The position numbers and the translations under genes are program-made. From Chitinophaga flava (lineage in GTDB: Bacteria; Bacteroidota; Bacteroidia; Chitinophagales; Chitinophagaceae): a stretch of DNA of 64,000 nt. Shown in pieces: positions 7,514 to 17,186 of this stretch. Every line of letters starts with the position of its first letter. The stretch's first letter is position 1. The notes under the pieces were generated by a model. It made no database searches and had not been told where the DNA came from. It saw only the letters and a list, made by a program, of their open reading frames with translations. The stretch is from NCBI RefSeq assembly GCF_003308995.1, contig NZ_QFFJ01000001.1, positions 1,860,001-1,924,000 on the forward strand, in the 5' to 3' direction.

Positions 7514-9910
7514 ATGCTGCTCAACTACCTGAAAATTGCCTGGCGAAACCTGAACAAAAACAGGTTTTACACCCTCATCAATGTACTGGGGCTGGCACTG
7601 GCCACTGCAGCGTTTCTGCTGATTATTCAATACGTAAGGTTTGAATACAGCTACGAAAATTTTACCCCCCATGCAGATGATATATACCGTGTAACCATCG
7701 ATCGGTACAGGGGTGCCGAATTTGTGGTAACGGACTGTGAAACCCATTATCCGCTGGGACCGATGATGAAAAAAGATATGCCGGAAGTGAAAGATTATGT
7801 GCGCCTGCAATCTATGGGAGAGTTCCAGGAGATCAGACAAGGGAATAAAGTTATCCGGATAAACCGGCTCTATGCCGCCGATCCTTCTGTATTCAGCATT
7901 TTTAATTACCGGTTTATTGACGGAGATCCCGCCACTGCCCTGAGCAGCCCTTTCCAGGCAGTACTCACCGAATCCTCCGCCAGAAAGATCTTTGGCCGGA
8001 CCGATGTAAAAGGCAGGACCCTGCAAACCCAAAACAAAGTATTTACTATCAGCGGTATCATCCACGATCTGCCTGAAAATACACACCTGAAAATCAATGT
8101 GCTCTTCTCCTATTCATCGCTGCCCGCCACCATCAACGCCGTTCTCGACTCCTGGCATGGCAACAATACCTACACTTATGTGCAGTTGATGCCTCACAGC
8201 AGCCCGATTGCGCTCAATGAAAAGCTGAAGAAATTATCCAGGGAAAAAATAAAAGAGAATATTTTCACCGCCCAACCTATCAAGGACATTCATCTGTTCT
8301 CTCACAAAACCTTTGAACCTGAAACCAACGGAGATGTCAAGACGGTGCGTTTTCTGCTGGTAACGGCCCTGCTCATTCTCCTCATAGGCTCGGTTAACTA
8401 TATCAACCTGACTACCGCACGCGCTACTGAAAGAGTGAGAGAAACCAGTATGCGCAAGGCTTTGGGTTCTTCCAGGGGAATGCTGGTGGGACAGTTTATG
8501 ATAGAAACCGTGATGATCAACCTGCTGGCTATGGGCTGTGCCCTCGTGTTGATCAAACTGTTTTTGCCACTTTATTACAATCTGGCTGAGAGACCTGCAG
8601 ATACCGGATTTTTCACTGATCCGCTGCTTTGGGTGATGGTCGCGGGTTTGTTTGTACTCAACTGTCTGCTTTCCGGTGTTTATCCGGCAGTAGTATTATC
8701 CGGCGTGCAGCCGGTGAGTGTTACCAAACGTACCTTTACCGGGACTGTTAAAGGTGTTATATTCAGAAAGGTACTGGTGACAGGGCAGTTTACTGCAGCG
8801 CTGGTGGTGCTTTCCGCTTCACTGATCGTATACCGGCAGCTGGCTTATCTCCGCAATCAGTCTCTTGGCCTTAATGCCGATGAGGTATTGGAGGTGGTTG
8901 GCACCTACAGCGATCAGGATTCTATCCTGCAAAAGGAAGCGGTGGCCTTTAAAAACGAGCTGTTACAGCTGCCGCAGGTACAACAGGTGTCTGTCTCCGG
9001 GTCTATTCCGGGAATAGACCTCAGCATGCTTAGTACGACCACTGGTATCAGTCAGTATGGCTCCAATACCGGCCAGGGATACAACTTCTACATGTACGGC
9101 ATCGATGCCGGCTTTATTCCAACGATGAGTATTAAAATGGCAGCCGGACGCAATTTTATAGCTGGCAGCACTAATGATGGTGACGCAGTGATCAACAAGG
9201 AGGCAGCCCGGCTCCTGGGTTTCAGCAGCCCGGAAGCGGCCATCGGCGGTAAGATATCTATGGCCTTCTCCAGGGAAAAGAAATACTCTACCATTGTAGG
9301 TGTAACAGAAGATTACCACCAACAATCCCTCAAAGACGTACTGCGCCCCATGATACACTGGTATCAGGAATCAGGTCTTTTTTATTCCATCAAAGTAAAA
9401 ACAAGTGATATGCCTGCTACGGTAGCACAGATCAGGCGTGTATGGGAACAGCAGCATCCCGGTTATCCTTTTGAATACCGCTTTCTGGATGACCTGTACA
9501 ACCAGCAGTATAAAGGAGATCAGCAATTTGGTAAGATCGTGGAGATATTTTCTTTCTTCACTTTGTTTATCAGCTGTCTGGGTATCCTGGGGTTAACCGC
9601 TTTCAGTATCACCAAACGTACCAAGGAAATCGGTATCCGTAAAGTACTGGGGGCTTCCGCGGCCCACATCACCGGGCTTCTTTCCAAAGATTTTATTTAT
9701 CTGATACTCATCGCCGCCGTCATTTCCACACCACTCACCTGGGTAGTGATGAATCATTGGCTGGACAATTTCGCTTACCGTACAACTATCTCCGGATGGG
9801 TATTCTGTGCGTCAGGATTACTGACGTTACTGATAGCCCTGATCACCATTAGTTTTCAGACGATCAGGGCTTCACTGGCCAATCCGGTGCAGTCGCTGAA
9901 ATCGGAGTGA
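7514..9910 (+). CDS. FtsX/MacB-type ABC transporter permease
   Basis: The start at 7514 (M-L-L-N-Y-L-K-I-A-W-R-N-L) is the usual one for this Bacteroidota family; the frame is open to 7469. The protein is 798 residues with eight predicted membrane segments in a two-halved layout: TM1 (about 21-41), a MacB-type periplasmic core, three TMs after the first FtsX signature (R-E-T-S-M-R-K-A-L-G-S-S), a second periplasmic core, then a second FtsX block (K-E-I-G-I-R-K-V-L-G-A-S) and three TMs. These proteins work with an ATPase, often in mechanotransmission, lipoprotein release or antimicrobial peptide efflux. No ATPase lies next to it, so the partner is encoded elsewhere. Confidence 0.9.
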   Translation: MLLNYLKIAWRNLNKNRFYTLINVLGLALATAAFLLIIQYVRFEYSYENFTPHADDIYRVTIDRYRGAEFVVTDCETHYPLGPMMKKDMPEVKDYVRLQSMGEFQEIRQGNKVIRINRLYAADPSVFSIFNYRFIDGDPATALSSPFQAVLTESSARKIFGRTDVKGRTLQTQNKVFTISGIIHDLPENTHLKINVLFSYSSLPATINAVLDSWHGNNTYTYVQLMPHSSPIALNEKLKKLSREKIKENIFTAQPIKDIHLFSHKTFEPETNGDVKTVRFLLVTALLILLIGSVNYINLTTARATERVRETSMRKALGSSRGMLVGQFMIETVMINLLAMGCALVLIKLFLPLYYNLAERPADTGFFTDPLLWVMVAGLFVLNCLLSGVYPAVVLSGVQPVSVTKRTFTGTVKGVIFRKVLVTGQFTAALVVLSASLIVYRQLAYLRNQSLGLNADEVLEVVGTYSDQDSILQKEAVAFKNELLQLPQVQQVSVSGSIPGIDLSMLSTTTGISQYGSNTGQGYNFYMYGIDAGFIPTMSIKMAAGRNFIAGSTNDGDAVINKEAARLLGFSSPEAAIGGKISMAFSREKKYSTIVGVTEDYHQQSLKDVLRPMIHWYQESGLFYSIKVKTSDMPATVAQIRRVWEQQHPGYPFEYRFLDDLYNQQYKGDQQFGKIVEIFSFFTLFISCLGILGLTAFSITKRTKEIGIRKVLGASAAHITGLLSKDFIYLILIAAVISTPLTWVVMNHWLDNFAYRTTISGWVFCASGLLTLLIALITISFQTIRASLANPVQSLKSE

Positions 9911-9913
9911 TGA

Positions 9914-10987
9914 CTATGGAATGAAGGACCCGATTTGCGTAACGGAAATGTGATCATCCTGTATCAGCAGGCCGCCTTTCTGTACCAGTTGTTGCAGGAT
10001 GGCTGTTATTTCTTCCGGAGATAACATGTCTTTGTAATGCTCCATGATAACGGCTATGCTGATGGGGCCATCTCCTGCGTTACGGATAAAATGCATAAAA
10101 ACATCTTCCCGGTAAGTGATGTTTCTACCGAAATAGAGCCTGAACGGGGAGCCTTCTTCCAGGGCATCTGCGATAATATTATATCCGATGATGACGTAAT
10201 ATAACCGGTTATATGACTCGAATTCAGCATCATCAAAATAATATTTCGTTCCTTCAAATTCCAGCTGATCAAGATGGTGTTTGTAAGTTTTAAAGGGTTG
10301 CAACTCATCCCGGATGTCCTGACTATGCTGTTCCTTCCATTTCAACATCGCCGCCAAAGGTATATCTGCTGCAGTCCAGTTATCGGTATTTTCCCAGGCC
10401 GTAGTATCTATATCCTCCAGCAGTGGCGGAAACAGATCTTTAAACTCATTGAAATGTCCGGGAAACAACGACTCCGGCTTTTCATTGACGATTTTTACCA
10501 GATGTGCAACATTGTATAATGGCTCATCGGATTGCAGTGCTTCTTTGCTTTTTCTTTTCTGAGCGCAATGGTAGCATATTTTCTTTGGCAGATCGGTTGT
10601 GGAAGGCTTAATCAGTTTGCCACAGTCTGTACAATGGATGCCCTGCTGCCTTTCGGTCCAGAAGGGACAGTCAGGCTCCGGATAATCGGGTGAAGGGAAA
10701 TAAAATTCGAGGCCATATTGTTGGATGGCCATTTTTCCCCATTCCTTTGCCAGGATTGTTTCCAGCCAGGGCGACGTTTCTCCTTCAGGGACCCAGAAAT
10801 CCGGTGGCAGCATAATATCACCTAAATAATGCCTTTCCAGCGGGCCGTTTTGAGGCTGTATATATAAGTTCAGGTAAAGACGCCAATCATAGGCATCGCC
10901 GTTCCATAAGGCTTCCAGCGCTTTGGGCTCACCGCCGGCGGCCGTGATTTTCTCTTCCAGGTCAACATAACTATAGAGGTAAGACAT
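9914..10987 (-). CDS. Unrecognised protein with a four-cysteine zinc ribbon
   Basis: This is a 357-residue soluble protein that I do not recognise. It has no signal peptide or membrane segment and is rich in acidic and aromatic residues. A C-x2-C-x15-C-x2-C cluster (H-C-T-D-C-G-K, then I-C-Y-H-C-A-Q-K) near residues 118-138 looks like a structural zinc ribbon. The C-terminal 70 residues (I-S-I-A-V-I-M-E-H-Y to G-G-L-L-I-Q-D-D-H-I-S-V) have the helix-helix-wing look of a small winged-helix domain. Its stop lies 3 bases after the stop of the convergent permease gene, with no hairpin between. Confidence 0.75.
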   Translation of the reverse strand: MSYLYSYVDLEEKITAAGGEPKALEALWNGDAYDWRLYLNLYIQPQNGPLERHYLGDIMLPPDFWVPEGETSPWLETILAKEWGKMAIQQYGLEFYFPSPDYPEPDCPFWTERQQGIHCTDCGKLIKPSTTDLPKKICYHCAQKRKSKEALQSDEPLYNVAHLVKIVNEKPESLFPGHFNEFKDLFPPLLEDIDTTAWENTDNWTAADIPLAAMLKWKEQHSQDIRDELQPFKTYKHHLDQLEFEGTKYYFDDAEFESYNRLYYVIIGYNIIADALEEGSPFRLYFGRNITYREDVFMHFIRNAGDGPISIAVIMEHYKDMLSPEEITAILQQLVQKGGLLIQDDHISVTQIGSFIP

Positions 10988-11061
10988 AGATCAATGGTAC
11001 TTATTTTTCGTTTGGCAAGATAGAAATATTTTGCCAGAGATGACCTTTAGTTGACATGTCC

Positions 11062-11069
11062 TATATTTG
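11062..11069 (+). promoter_or_regulatory. -7 element just before the response regulator start
   Basis: TATATTTG fits TAnnTTTG but ends only 7 bases before the ATG at 11077. Transcription from it would start at or next to the start codon, giving a leaderless message. No good -33 box is present. Confidence 0.4.
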
Positions 11070-11076
11070 TTGATGT

Positions 11077-11781
11077 ATGAAATTATTATTGATAGAGGAC
11101 GAACCGGCTGTGGTATCAGTTATCACGCGCGGTTTGGCGGAAGCCGGCTATGAGGTAAGCGTAGCGCCTGATGGCGCCAGCGGTCTGCGTATGGCGCTGG
11201 ACAATCCCTCTTTTGTACTGATCATACTGGATGTGATGCTGCCCAATATGAATGGGATAGAAGTATGCCGGTCCCTGCGTAATGCACAGCTCTCTACTCC
11301 TATCCTGATGCTCACCGCACTGGGTACCACAGAAAATATCGTCATAGGACTGGATAGCGGTGCAGATGACTATCTGGTGAAGCCGTTTAAGCTGGCTGAA
11401 CTGGAAGCGCGTATACGCAGCCTGCTGCGGCGGAAAAGTAATATAGCCGTTCCCGTAGTGCCGGCAGCAGAACAGACTGCCGTGCTCCAACTCGGCGACC
11501 TGGAACTGAATACCGACACCAAAGCCGCCAACAGACAGGGAAACACCATACAGCTTACCGCCACCGAATACCGGCTGCTGGAATATCTGATGAAAAATCC
11601 GCGCAAAGTACTGTCGCGTATGGAAATACTGGAGCAGGTGTGGGGCATCGATTTCAACACCAACACAAAAGTGGTCGATGTTTACATTAACTATCTCCGG
11701 AAAAAAATCAACAAAAACAACCTGCCGGAACTGATACAAACCGTTACCGGACTGGGTTATATGCTGAAGGAAAACGAATGA
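11077..11781 (+). CDS. OmpR-family response regulator
   Basis: This is a 234-residue DNA-binding response regulator. The receiver domain (1-120) has the acidic pocket E7-D8, the phosphoacceptor Asp52 (I-L-D-V-M-L-P), Thr80 and Lys102 in V-K-P-F. A linker precedes a winged-helix Trans_reg_C domain (about 138-232; T-A-T-E-Y-R-L-L-E-Y-L-M, then V-V-D-V-Y-I-N-Y-L-R-K-K-I). The stop overlaps the start of the kinase gene by 4 bases (ATGA), so the two form one translationally coupled pair. Confidence 0.95.
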   Translation: MKLLLIEDEPAVVSVITRGLAEAGYEVSVAPDGASGLRMALDNPSFVLIILDVMLPNMNGIEVCRSLRNAQLSTPILMLTALGTTENIVIGLDSGADDYLVKPFKLAELEARIRSLLRRKSNIAVPVVPAAEQTAVLQLGDLELNTDTKAANRQGNTIQLTATEYRLLEYLMKNPRKVLSRMEILEQVWGIDFNTNTKVVDVYINYLRKKINKNNLPELIQTVTGLGYMLKENE

Positions 11782-13136
11782 AAATACGTACCCAGATATT
11801 GCTCATCTTTGCAGGACTCACCATCTCCACCATCATGGTGATGAGCATCCTGGTGTATTATTTTGCCAATCAGCATTCCTTTGAAGACTTTTACAAACGG
11901 CTGGAGATACGCGCCTACATCACCGCTAAGGCTTCCCTGCCTTATTACGAGGAAGACTCCGTGATCTATAACGAAATCCGCGACGAACATCTGGAAAAAC
12001 TACCCTCAGAAAAAGAATATCTGCTACTGGTAAGCGGGAGAGGACAAATCAACCAGGACAGCACACTGAAACTGCCTGCCAGCTTTTATCACCAGGTGCT
12101 CACCCAAAGTAAGGCCACCCACCGCAATGGGAACCGCTTTTATGAAGGCGTGCTGTATAAAAGTAAACAGGGGTTGTATATCGTTATCGTATCGGCCATC
12201 AACCAGTACAGCAGCGAATACCTGGCCTGGCTGCGTAAGATACTGCTGATCTGTTTTGTAGTTTCGTCGGCCATCCTGATTGGCGCCGGTATTTTCTTCT
12301 CCCGGTATATCCTCCGGCCTATCCGGGATATCATGAACCAGGTGAAAAGCATCAGCTCGCGCAACCTGCATCTGCGGCTGGATGCCAAACAAAGCCGGGA
12401 TGAGATCAACGAACTGGCTACTACGTTTAACAACATGCTGGACCGCCTGGAAACAGCCTTTGAAACACAGAACAACTTTGTCAGCAATGCCTCGCATGAG
12501 CTAAGCACGCCACTGACCGCCATCATCGGAGAAGCAGAGCTGGCCCTCAATAAAAACCGAACGCAGGAAAACTATGTAGCCGCTTTACGAAATATCCTCA
12601 GTGAGGCCGGCAGACTGGAACATATTACCAAAAGCCTGTTACATCTGGCACAGACAGGTTTTGACGGTAAAAAGCAGGACTGGGGCCAGGTACGGATGGA
12701 CGAGCTGCTGTTCACCATCAAAAACACGATTGATAAAATACATCCCGGCAACCATGTAGAGATCGATTACAGCCTTTTCCCTGAAGAAGAGGAAAAGCTT
12801 TCTGTGTCGGGCAATGAGCAGTTGCTGGAGCTGGCGTTGAGCAATATTGTGATGAATGCCATCAAATATTCCAACAATCAGCCCGTTTCCATTGCGCTGG
12901 CGGCCACCGATCTGAAAGTGATCATCAATGTAAAAGACCTGGGTATCGGTATCCCGCAGGCGGACCTTCCTTATATCTTCTCTCCTTTCTTCAGGGCCTC
13001 CAATACCGGGCATTTCAAGGGTTATGGTATTGGTTTGCCGTTGGCGATGAATATTATCCGGATGCATAAAGGAGACATTATTGTACATAGTCAGGTAAAC
13101 GCCGGAACCGAGATCAGGGTGGAGCTCCCACTGTAG
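11778..13136 (+). CDS. Membrane sensor histidine kinase paired with the OmpR-type regulator
   Basis: This 452-residue kinase has TM1 (about 8-30), a 120-residue periplasmic sensor region, TM2 (about 155-177), a HAMP linker, a HisKA domain with phosphoacceptor His240 in N-A-S-H-E-L-S-T-P-L, and a HATPase_c domain. The ATP-binding boxes are N box N-I-V-M-N-A-I-K-Y-S (Asn360), G1 D-L-G-I-G-I-P, F box I-F-S-P-F-F-R and G2 G-Y-G-I-G-L-P-L. Arrangement and overlap show it phosphorylates the upstream regulator. The periplasmic region has no recognised ligand domain, so the signal is unknown. Confidence 0.95.
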   Translation: MKIRTQILLIFAGLTISTIMVMSILVYYFANQHSFEDFYKRLEIRAYITAKASLPYYEEDSVIYNEIRDEHLEKLPSEKEYLLLVSGRGQINQDSTLKLPASFYHQVLTQSKATHRNGNRFYEGVLYKSKQGLYIVIVSAINQYSSEYLAWLRKILLICFVVSSAILIGAGIFFSRYILRPIRDIMNQVKSISSRNLHLRLDAKQSRDEINELATTFNNMLDRLETAFETQNNFVSNASHELSTPLTAIIGEAELALNKNRTQENYVAALRNILSEAGRLEHITKSLLHLAQTGFDGKKQDWGQVRMDELLFTIKNTIDKIHPGNHVEIDYSLFPEEEEKLSVSGNEQLLELALSNIVMNAIKYSNNQPVSIALAATDLKVIINVKDLGIGIPQADLPYIFSPFFRASNTGHFKGYGIGLPLAMNIIRMHKGDIIVHSQVNAGTEIRVELPL

Positions 13137-13217
13137 CGTCCGTTATTCTTACCGTTTTCTTACCACATTCTTACAACCTTTTAACTTCCTTCTTACCAGT
13201 TACTAATATCGTGGTTC

Positions 13218-13225
13218 TAGTTTTG
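13218..13225 (+). promoter_or_regulatory. -7 element upstream of Usp-like gene
   Basis: TAGTTTTG matches TAnnTTTG, 20 bases before the ATG at 13246. The -33 box is not clear. Confidence 0.45.
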
Positions 13226-13245
13226 TTGTTATAAAAGCAACAGCT

Positions 13246-13731
13246 ATGAAAAATATACTCATTCCTACAGACTTCACCATACGCTCACTTGGATATGTGC
13301 ACAGTGTGGTTGCACAACACCCCAACGAAACTGTTAACATCATCTTCATGCATGCTTTGAACATGCCGGATTCACTATTTGAGTTGATTACGTATACCCG
13401 TAATAGCCGGCATATTGATTTAATCACAGCTGATTTTAAAGATGGTTGTGAAATCATCCGTAACAAATATGCATCTTCTGTCAGCAAGCTGAAAGTGGAA
13501 TTCTTCCATGGCAATACCCGTGCGGCTTTCCGTAATTTCTGTCTGGCACAGAATATAGATCTGATTGTACTGCCTACAGACAATGAATATCTGTGTCCGT
13601 CTAAAAGGAGTTACAATCCTGCTAAACTGATCAGCAGTTCAAAGTATCCGATTCTCAAAACAACATTAGCCAGAACCCATAAAGTGGTGACCCGATCTAC
13701 CATTTCCGCACTGTTGATGGCTACAGAGTAA
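13246..13731 (+). CDS. Universal stress protein-like (UspA fold)
   Basis: This is a 161-residue single-domain protein. The first strand M-K-N-I-L-I-P-T-D-F-T and the later I-D-L-I-V-L-P-T-D are typical of the UspA Rossmann-like fold. The ATP-binding G-x2-G-x9-G-[ST] motif is absent; the region reads N-E-Y-L-C-P-S-K-R-S. A non-nucleotide-binding Usp is therefore likely. It lies 109 bases after the kinase gene and 20 bases before the bestrophin-like gene, with which it is probably cotranscribed. Confidence 0.7.
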   Translation: MKNILIPTDFTIRSLGYVHSVVAQHPNETVNIIFMHALNMPDSLFELITYTRNSRHIDLITADFKDGCEIIRNKYASSVSKLKVEFFHGNTRAAFRNFCLAQNIDLIVLPTDNEYLCPSKRSYNPAKLISSSKYPILKTTLARTHKVVTRSTISALLMATE

Positions 13732-13751
13732 ACTTTTAAAAACAGGGTATT

Positions 13752-14666
13752 ATGTTACTAAAGAAGAATATCCCCTTAAAATATGTATTTGGTAAAATAC
13801 GTTACGAAATCCTGCTGGTGGCCATTTATACCATGGCGATCAACACATTGTACTACCGTTTTGATTTTACCAATATCAGTATTCCTATAGCTGTTCCGAT
13901 GGTATTGGGCACTGTTTTGTCTTTGCTGCTGGCTTTCCGGTCCAACCAGGCGTACGATCGCTGGTGGGAAGCCAGGACCATCTGGGGCGCTATTGTCAAC
14001 GATTCACGTTCCCTGACGAGGCAGGTCCTGAGTTTGATGGATGCAACATATCAGTCGGAAGAGCTGGCCCATTTCCAGGAACGATTTGTAAAGCGGCAGG
14101 CAGCCTGGTGTTTTAGTCTTGGCCAGGCACTACGAAAAACCGATCCGTTAAAAGGTTTGGACAGGTTGTTAACAAGGAGGGAGTTAAATCATTTGATGAA
14201 ATATGATAACGTGCCGGCTGCCTTGTTGCTTTTACATGGTAAAGACCTCAAACTGGCGCTGGACAATGGCTGGATCAACCAGTACCAGCAGATGTGTATG
14301 GACGAAACATTGTCCAGGCTTACTGATTCCATGGGTAGATGTGAAAGGATCAAAAACACGGTGTTTCCGGCTACTTATAGCCTGTATACGCACTTTACGC
14401 TGATCTTTTTTATACTCCTGCTGCCTTTTGCGCTGATAGATGTGATGGGTTTTATGGAGATACCACTGGTGATTGCGATTGCTTCTTCTTTCCTGCTGAT
14501 AGAGAAGATGGGTATCAATCTGCAGGACCCTTTCGAAAATAAACCTACAGATACGCCGGTGACAACCATTGCACGCAATATTGAAAAAGACCTGCGGCAG
14601 ATGTTGCAGGAACAATATGAGCCACAGGAAGACATGCTCGTAACGCAAAAGTATTATGTATTGTAA
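13752..14666 (+). CDS. Bestrophin-like (UPF0187/YneE) anion channel
   Basis: This 304-residue inner-membrane protein carries the bestrophin family hallmark R-S-N-Q-A-Y-D-R-W-W-E-A-R after TM2. Two N-terminal membrane segments (about 17-37 and 44-62) and two C-terminal ones (about 215-262) fit the four-helix, pentameric channel fold. Bacterial members conduct monovalent ions. It follows the Usp-like gene by 20 bases and is followed by a terminator at 14732. Confidence 0.88.
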   Translation: MLLKKNIPLKYVFGKIRYEILLVAIYTMAINTLYYRFDFTNISIPIAVPMVLGTVLSLLLAFRSNQAYDRWWEARTIWGAIVNDSRSLTRQVLSLMDATYQSEELAHFQERFVKRQAAWCFSLGQALRKTDPLKGLDRLLTRRELNHLMKYDNVPAALLLLHGKDLKLALDNGWINQYQQMCMDETLSRLTDSMGRCERIKNTVFPATYSLYTHFTLIFFILLLPFALIDVMGFMEIPLVIAIASSFLLIEKMGINLQDPFENKPTDTPVTTIARNIEKDLRQMLQEQYEPQEDMLVTQKYYVL

Positions 14667-14731
14667 GCAAAAAGCTCATGTGTCAGTAAACGTCTGAATA
14701 AGGGACGTAAATTTTATAGCGTTATAAATAT

Positions 14732-14758
14732 AACCCCGGTCTATACCGGGGTTTTTCT
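14732..14758 (+). terminator. Intrinsic terminator after the bestrophin-like gene
   Basis: A 9-bp GC-rich stem (AACCCCGGT at 14732-14740 and ACCGGGGTT at 14745-14753) with a 4-nt loop is followed by TTTCTT. Confidence 0.88.
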
Positions 14759-14858
14759 TCGCCCAAATACATTAAATTTTTACAACATACATATATATCT
14801 CCTCAATGAAAGAAAATCGCTATCTTGTATAATCTATCAAATCCTTTTTCAACCGCTA

Positions 14859-16091
14859 ATGGCAAGGAACAATTCATTTCTCAGCGACCTGTATAATGAA
14901 GAAATAACGGGGGTGGCCTACAAAAATCTGCAATTAAAGAAGAGCATTCTATCATGGTTTGCCAACCAGGGCAGCACTACGATTGCTGATCTAAGCAAGG
15001 TGTTGAATGTGAGTTCACCTAAAATTGCGGAGCTGATCAATGAACTGATAGAAGCTGGTCTGGTAAAGGATTACGGCAAAACAGAATCGACTGTAGGCCG
15101 GCGGCCTAACCTCTACGGGCTGGAATCCAATTCCCTGTTTTTTCTGGGTGTGGAAGTAAAAAACACCCATATCAACATTGGTTTGCTCAACTTTCAGAAG
15201 GAGCTGGTGAAGTTTCAGGAGAAGATACCTTATGAGCTTAGCAATACAGAAGCCTCGCTGGACGAGCTTTGCCGGCTGATCAACCAGTTTATCAAAGAGT
15301 TGAAAGGGGTTGCCCGCAAGATTTCCGGTATCTGTATCAACCTGTCTGGCCGTATCAACTATCGTACAGGGTATAGTTACAGTTATTTTTATTTCAACGA
15401 GGAGCCGCTTACCCGGGTGATTGAGAGTAAGGTGGGCATCAAAACCTATGTGGAAAACGATTCCAGGTCTATGGCGTATGGAGAGTTCTGCAGCGGGGTT
15501 GTTAAAAACGAGAAGAACGTCATTTTTATCAATGCTGATTATGGTATAGCCCTCGGCGTTATGATCAACGGAGAGTTATATTATGGCAAATCCGGCTTTG
15601 CCGGGGAGTTTGGCCACATACCCTTTTTTGATAATGAGATCCTGTGTCATTGCGGCAAAAAGGGCTGTCTGGAAACAGAGACCTCAGGCCAGGCATTAAT
15701 ACGGCAGTTCCGGCAGCGGTTGAAAGAAGGGGCCACTTCGAGCATCACCAAAAAAATTCCGAATGTAAAGGATATCACCCTTGAAGATATTCTGGATGCA
15801 GCCAACCACGATGACACGCTGGCCATCGAGCTGATTGCCAGCATCGGGGAAAAGCTGGGTAAGGGTATCGCCATTCTGATCAACCTGTATAACCCGGAGC
15901 TGATCATTCTCGGCGGGGCCTTGTCGGGCACGGGCGAAGCCATATTCCTTCCTTTGAGAAGTGCTATCAATAAATATTCCCTCAGCCTTGTCAACAATGA
16001 CACGCAGTACAAATTGTCCAGGCTGGGCAGCAAAGCAGGCGTAATCGGTGCTTCCCTGCTGGCCCGCAATAAGTTGTTTGATATGTTATGA
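14859..16091 (+). CDS. ROK-family transcriptional regulator (NagC/XylR type)
   Basis: This 410-residue protein has an N-terminal winged helix (about 20-90; T-I-A-D-L-S-K-V-L-N-V-S-S-P-K-I) fused to a ROK sugar-kinase-like domain. The ROK zinc motif is intact: G-H-I-P-F then C-H-C-G-K-K-G-C-L-E-T. The E-N-D-S-R motif of the ROK fold is present (V-E-N-D-S-R-S-M-A-Y-G-E). Such regulators sense sugars or aminosugars and usually repress uptake or catabolic genes. No sugar-use genes adjoin it, so the target is not obvious. Its stop lies 2 bases from the stop of the convergent gene. Confidence 0.9.
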   Translation: MARNNSFLSDLYNEEITGVAYKNLQLKKSILSWFANQGSTTIADLSKVLNVSSPKIAELINELIEAGLVKDYGKTESTVGRRPNLYGLESNSLFFLGVEVKNTHINIGLLNFQKELVKFQEKIPYELSNTEASLDELCRLINQFIKELKGVARKISGICINLSGRINYRTGYSYSYFYFNEEPLTRVIESKVGIKTYVENDSRSMAYGEFCSGVVKNEKNVIFINADYGIALGVMINGELYYGKSGFAGEFGHIPFFDNEILCHCGKKGCLETETSGQALIRQFRQRLKEGATSSITKKIPNVKDITLEDILDAANHDDTLAIELIASIGEKLGKGIAILINLYNPELIILGGALSGTGEAIFLPLRSAINKYSLSLVNNDTQYKLSRLGSKAGVIGASLLARNKLFDML

Positions 16092-16093
16092 TT

Positions 16094-16984
16094 TTATCCT
16101 TTCCAGGGAAGTAGCACCCAGGGGCTGTCTGTGGCTTGTAACAGGTAGTCCATGTTGTTCTGCAAGGCCTGGAAGCTGTCTTCCTCTACCCCATTCCATA
16201 CACAGCGGGCAAACTGGTAGGATAAGGACAAATGTTTCCAGGAGCTGTAGGTACGTTTGATGGCAGGCACACATTCCATAATTTCCTGTAATGCCTGTTC
16301 ATAGCTGATATAACCGGCATCAAAACCGGCACGGGCCAGGTTGATGATGCGGGCGAAATCCCATATCAGCATATCGGGTTGCAGTTTGTCGTATATCAGT
16401 TGTTTCTTTCTGAAAAGCTCCAGTGCATCGCGGGTATTGCGGAGCCTCTCCATCACTACCGCTTCTTCCAGCTCATTGGCAATAATGTATTCCCGCAGGA
16501 AAGCCTTGCTTTCCTTCATGGACACACTATTGAGTGCCTGCAGGATGATATCGTATTCTATGCGGTGGCCGCTGTCGCGCAGCCAGTCGAACATTTCGGT
16601 CAGTTCTTCCGTACTGTCGATATCCCACCATTCTGACAACAGCTGCCGGCATTCGTGTCTGGTGATACCGGTGGAGATATCGTTGAGGTATTGCCCGTTG
16701 AGGAAGGCCAGATCGGCCCCACAGGCGACGGCCCATTGCTGTTCAGATGTCAGGAGGCTGGCGGGGTTTAGTCGTACTGCTTCCGGTTCGCGGCAGAGCG
16801 CTTCTTCATCAGCATCATCGCCGGTGAAGAACTGGTTGAACTGTTTTAAGTTTTCGTTAAATGGGTTCAGAGAGCCGTTCATGGCCTGTTCCATTTGCTG
16901 GCGGTACATCTCAAGCGCATCATTGTTCAGGCCCATATTCTTGAGCTGTTGCCAGTACATTTGCATATACTGCTGGGAATTCAT
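16094..16984 (-). CDS. DUF1266-like protein
   Basis: This is a 296-residue cytosolic protein. The C-terminal half has the layout I recall for DUF1266: W-W-D-I near 120, a run of helices, W-D-F-A-R-I-I-N-L-A-R-A-G-F-D-A-G-Y-I-S, then Y-S-S-W-K-H-L-S-L-S-Y and a final R-C-V-W. The N-terminal 60 residues are Gln/Met/Asn-rich and probably disordered. The function of the family is unknown. It is monocistronic and convergent with the ROK gene. Confidence 0.65.
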   Translation of the reverse strand: MNSQQYMQMYWQQLKNMGLNNDALEMYRQQMEQAMNGSLNPFNENLKQFNQFFTGDDADEEALCREPEAVRLNPASLLTSEQQWAVACGADLAFLNGQYLNDISTGITRHECRQLLSEWWDIDSTEELTEMFDWLRDSGHRIEYDIILQALNSVSMKESKAFLREYIIANELEEAVVMERLRNTRDALELFRKKQLIYDKLQPDMLIWDFARIINLARAGFDAGYISYEQALQEIMECVPAIKRTYSSWKHLSLSYQFARCVWNGVEEDSFQALQNNMDYLLQATDSPWVLLPWKG

Positions 16985-17136
16985 TGGGTATGGTTTATAG
17001 GATCAGGTTGTATTCGAAAAAAATTACATACAAGATATGCATTCCCGTTATAATAACCAAAAACTTCCCTGGTGGCTGGCTTATCTTCGGTGAGTAATGA
17101 AATAATGCTGCAGTATTCGGGTCTTGTCAAATTTTT

Positions 17137-17169
17137 TTTGATAAAATGAATAATTTATTTTTACATTTG
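17137..17169 (+). promoter_or_regulatory. Promoter of the tRNA-Asp gene
   Basis: TTTG (17137-17140), a 21-base spacer and TACATTTG (17162-17169) make a full match to the Bacteroidota housekeeping promoter. The expected transcription start lies about 10 bases before the mature tRNA. Confidence 0.8.
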
Positions 17170-17186
17170 CACCCGCTGCAACAAAC

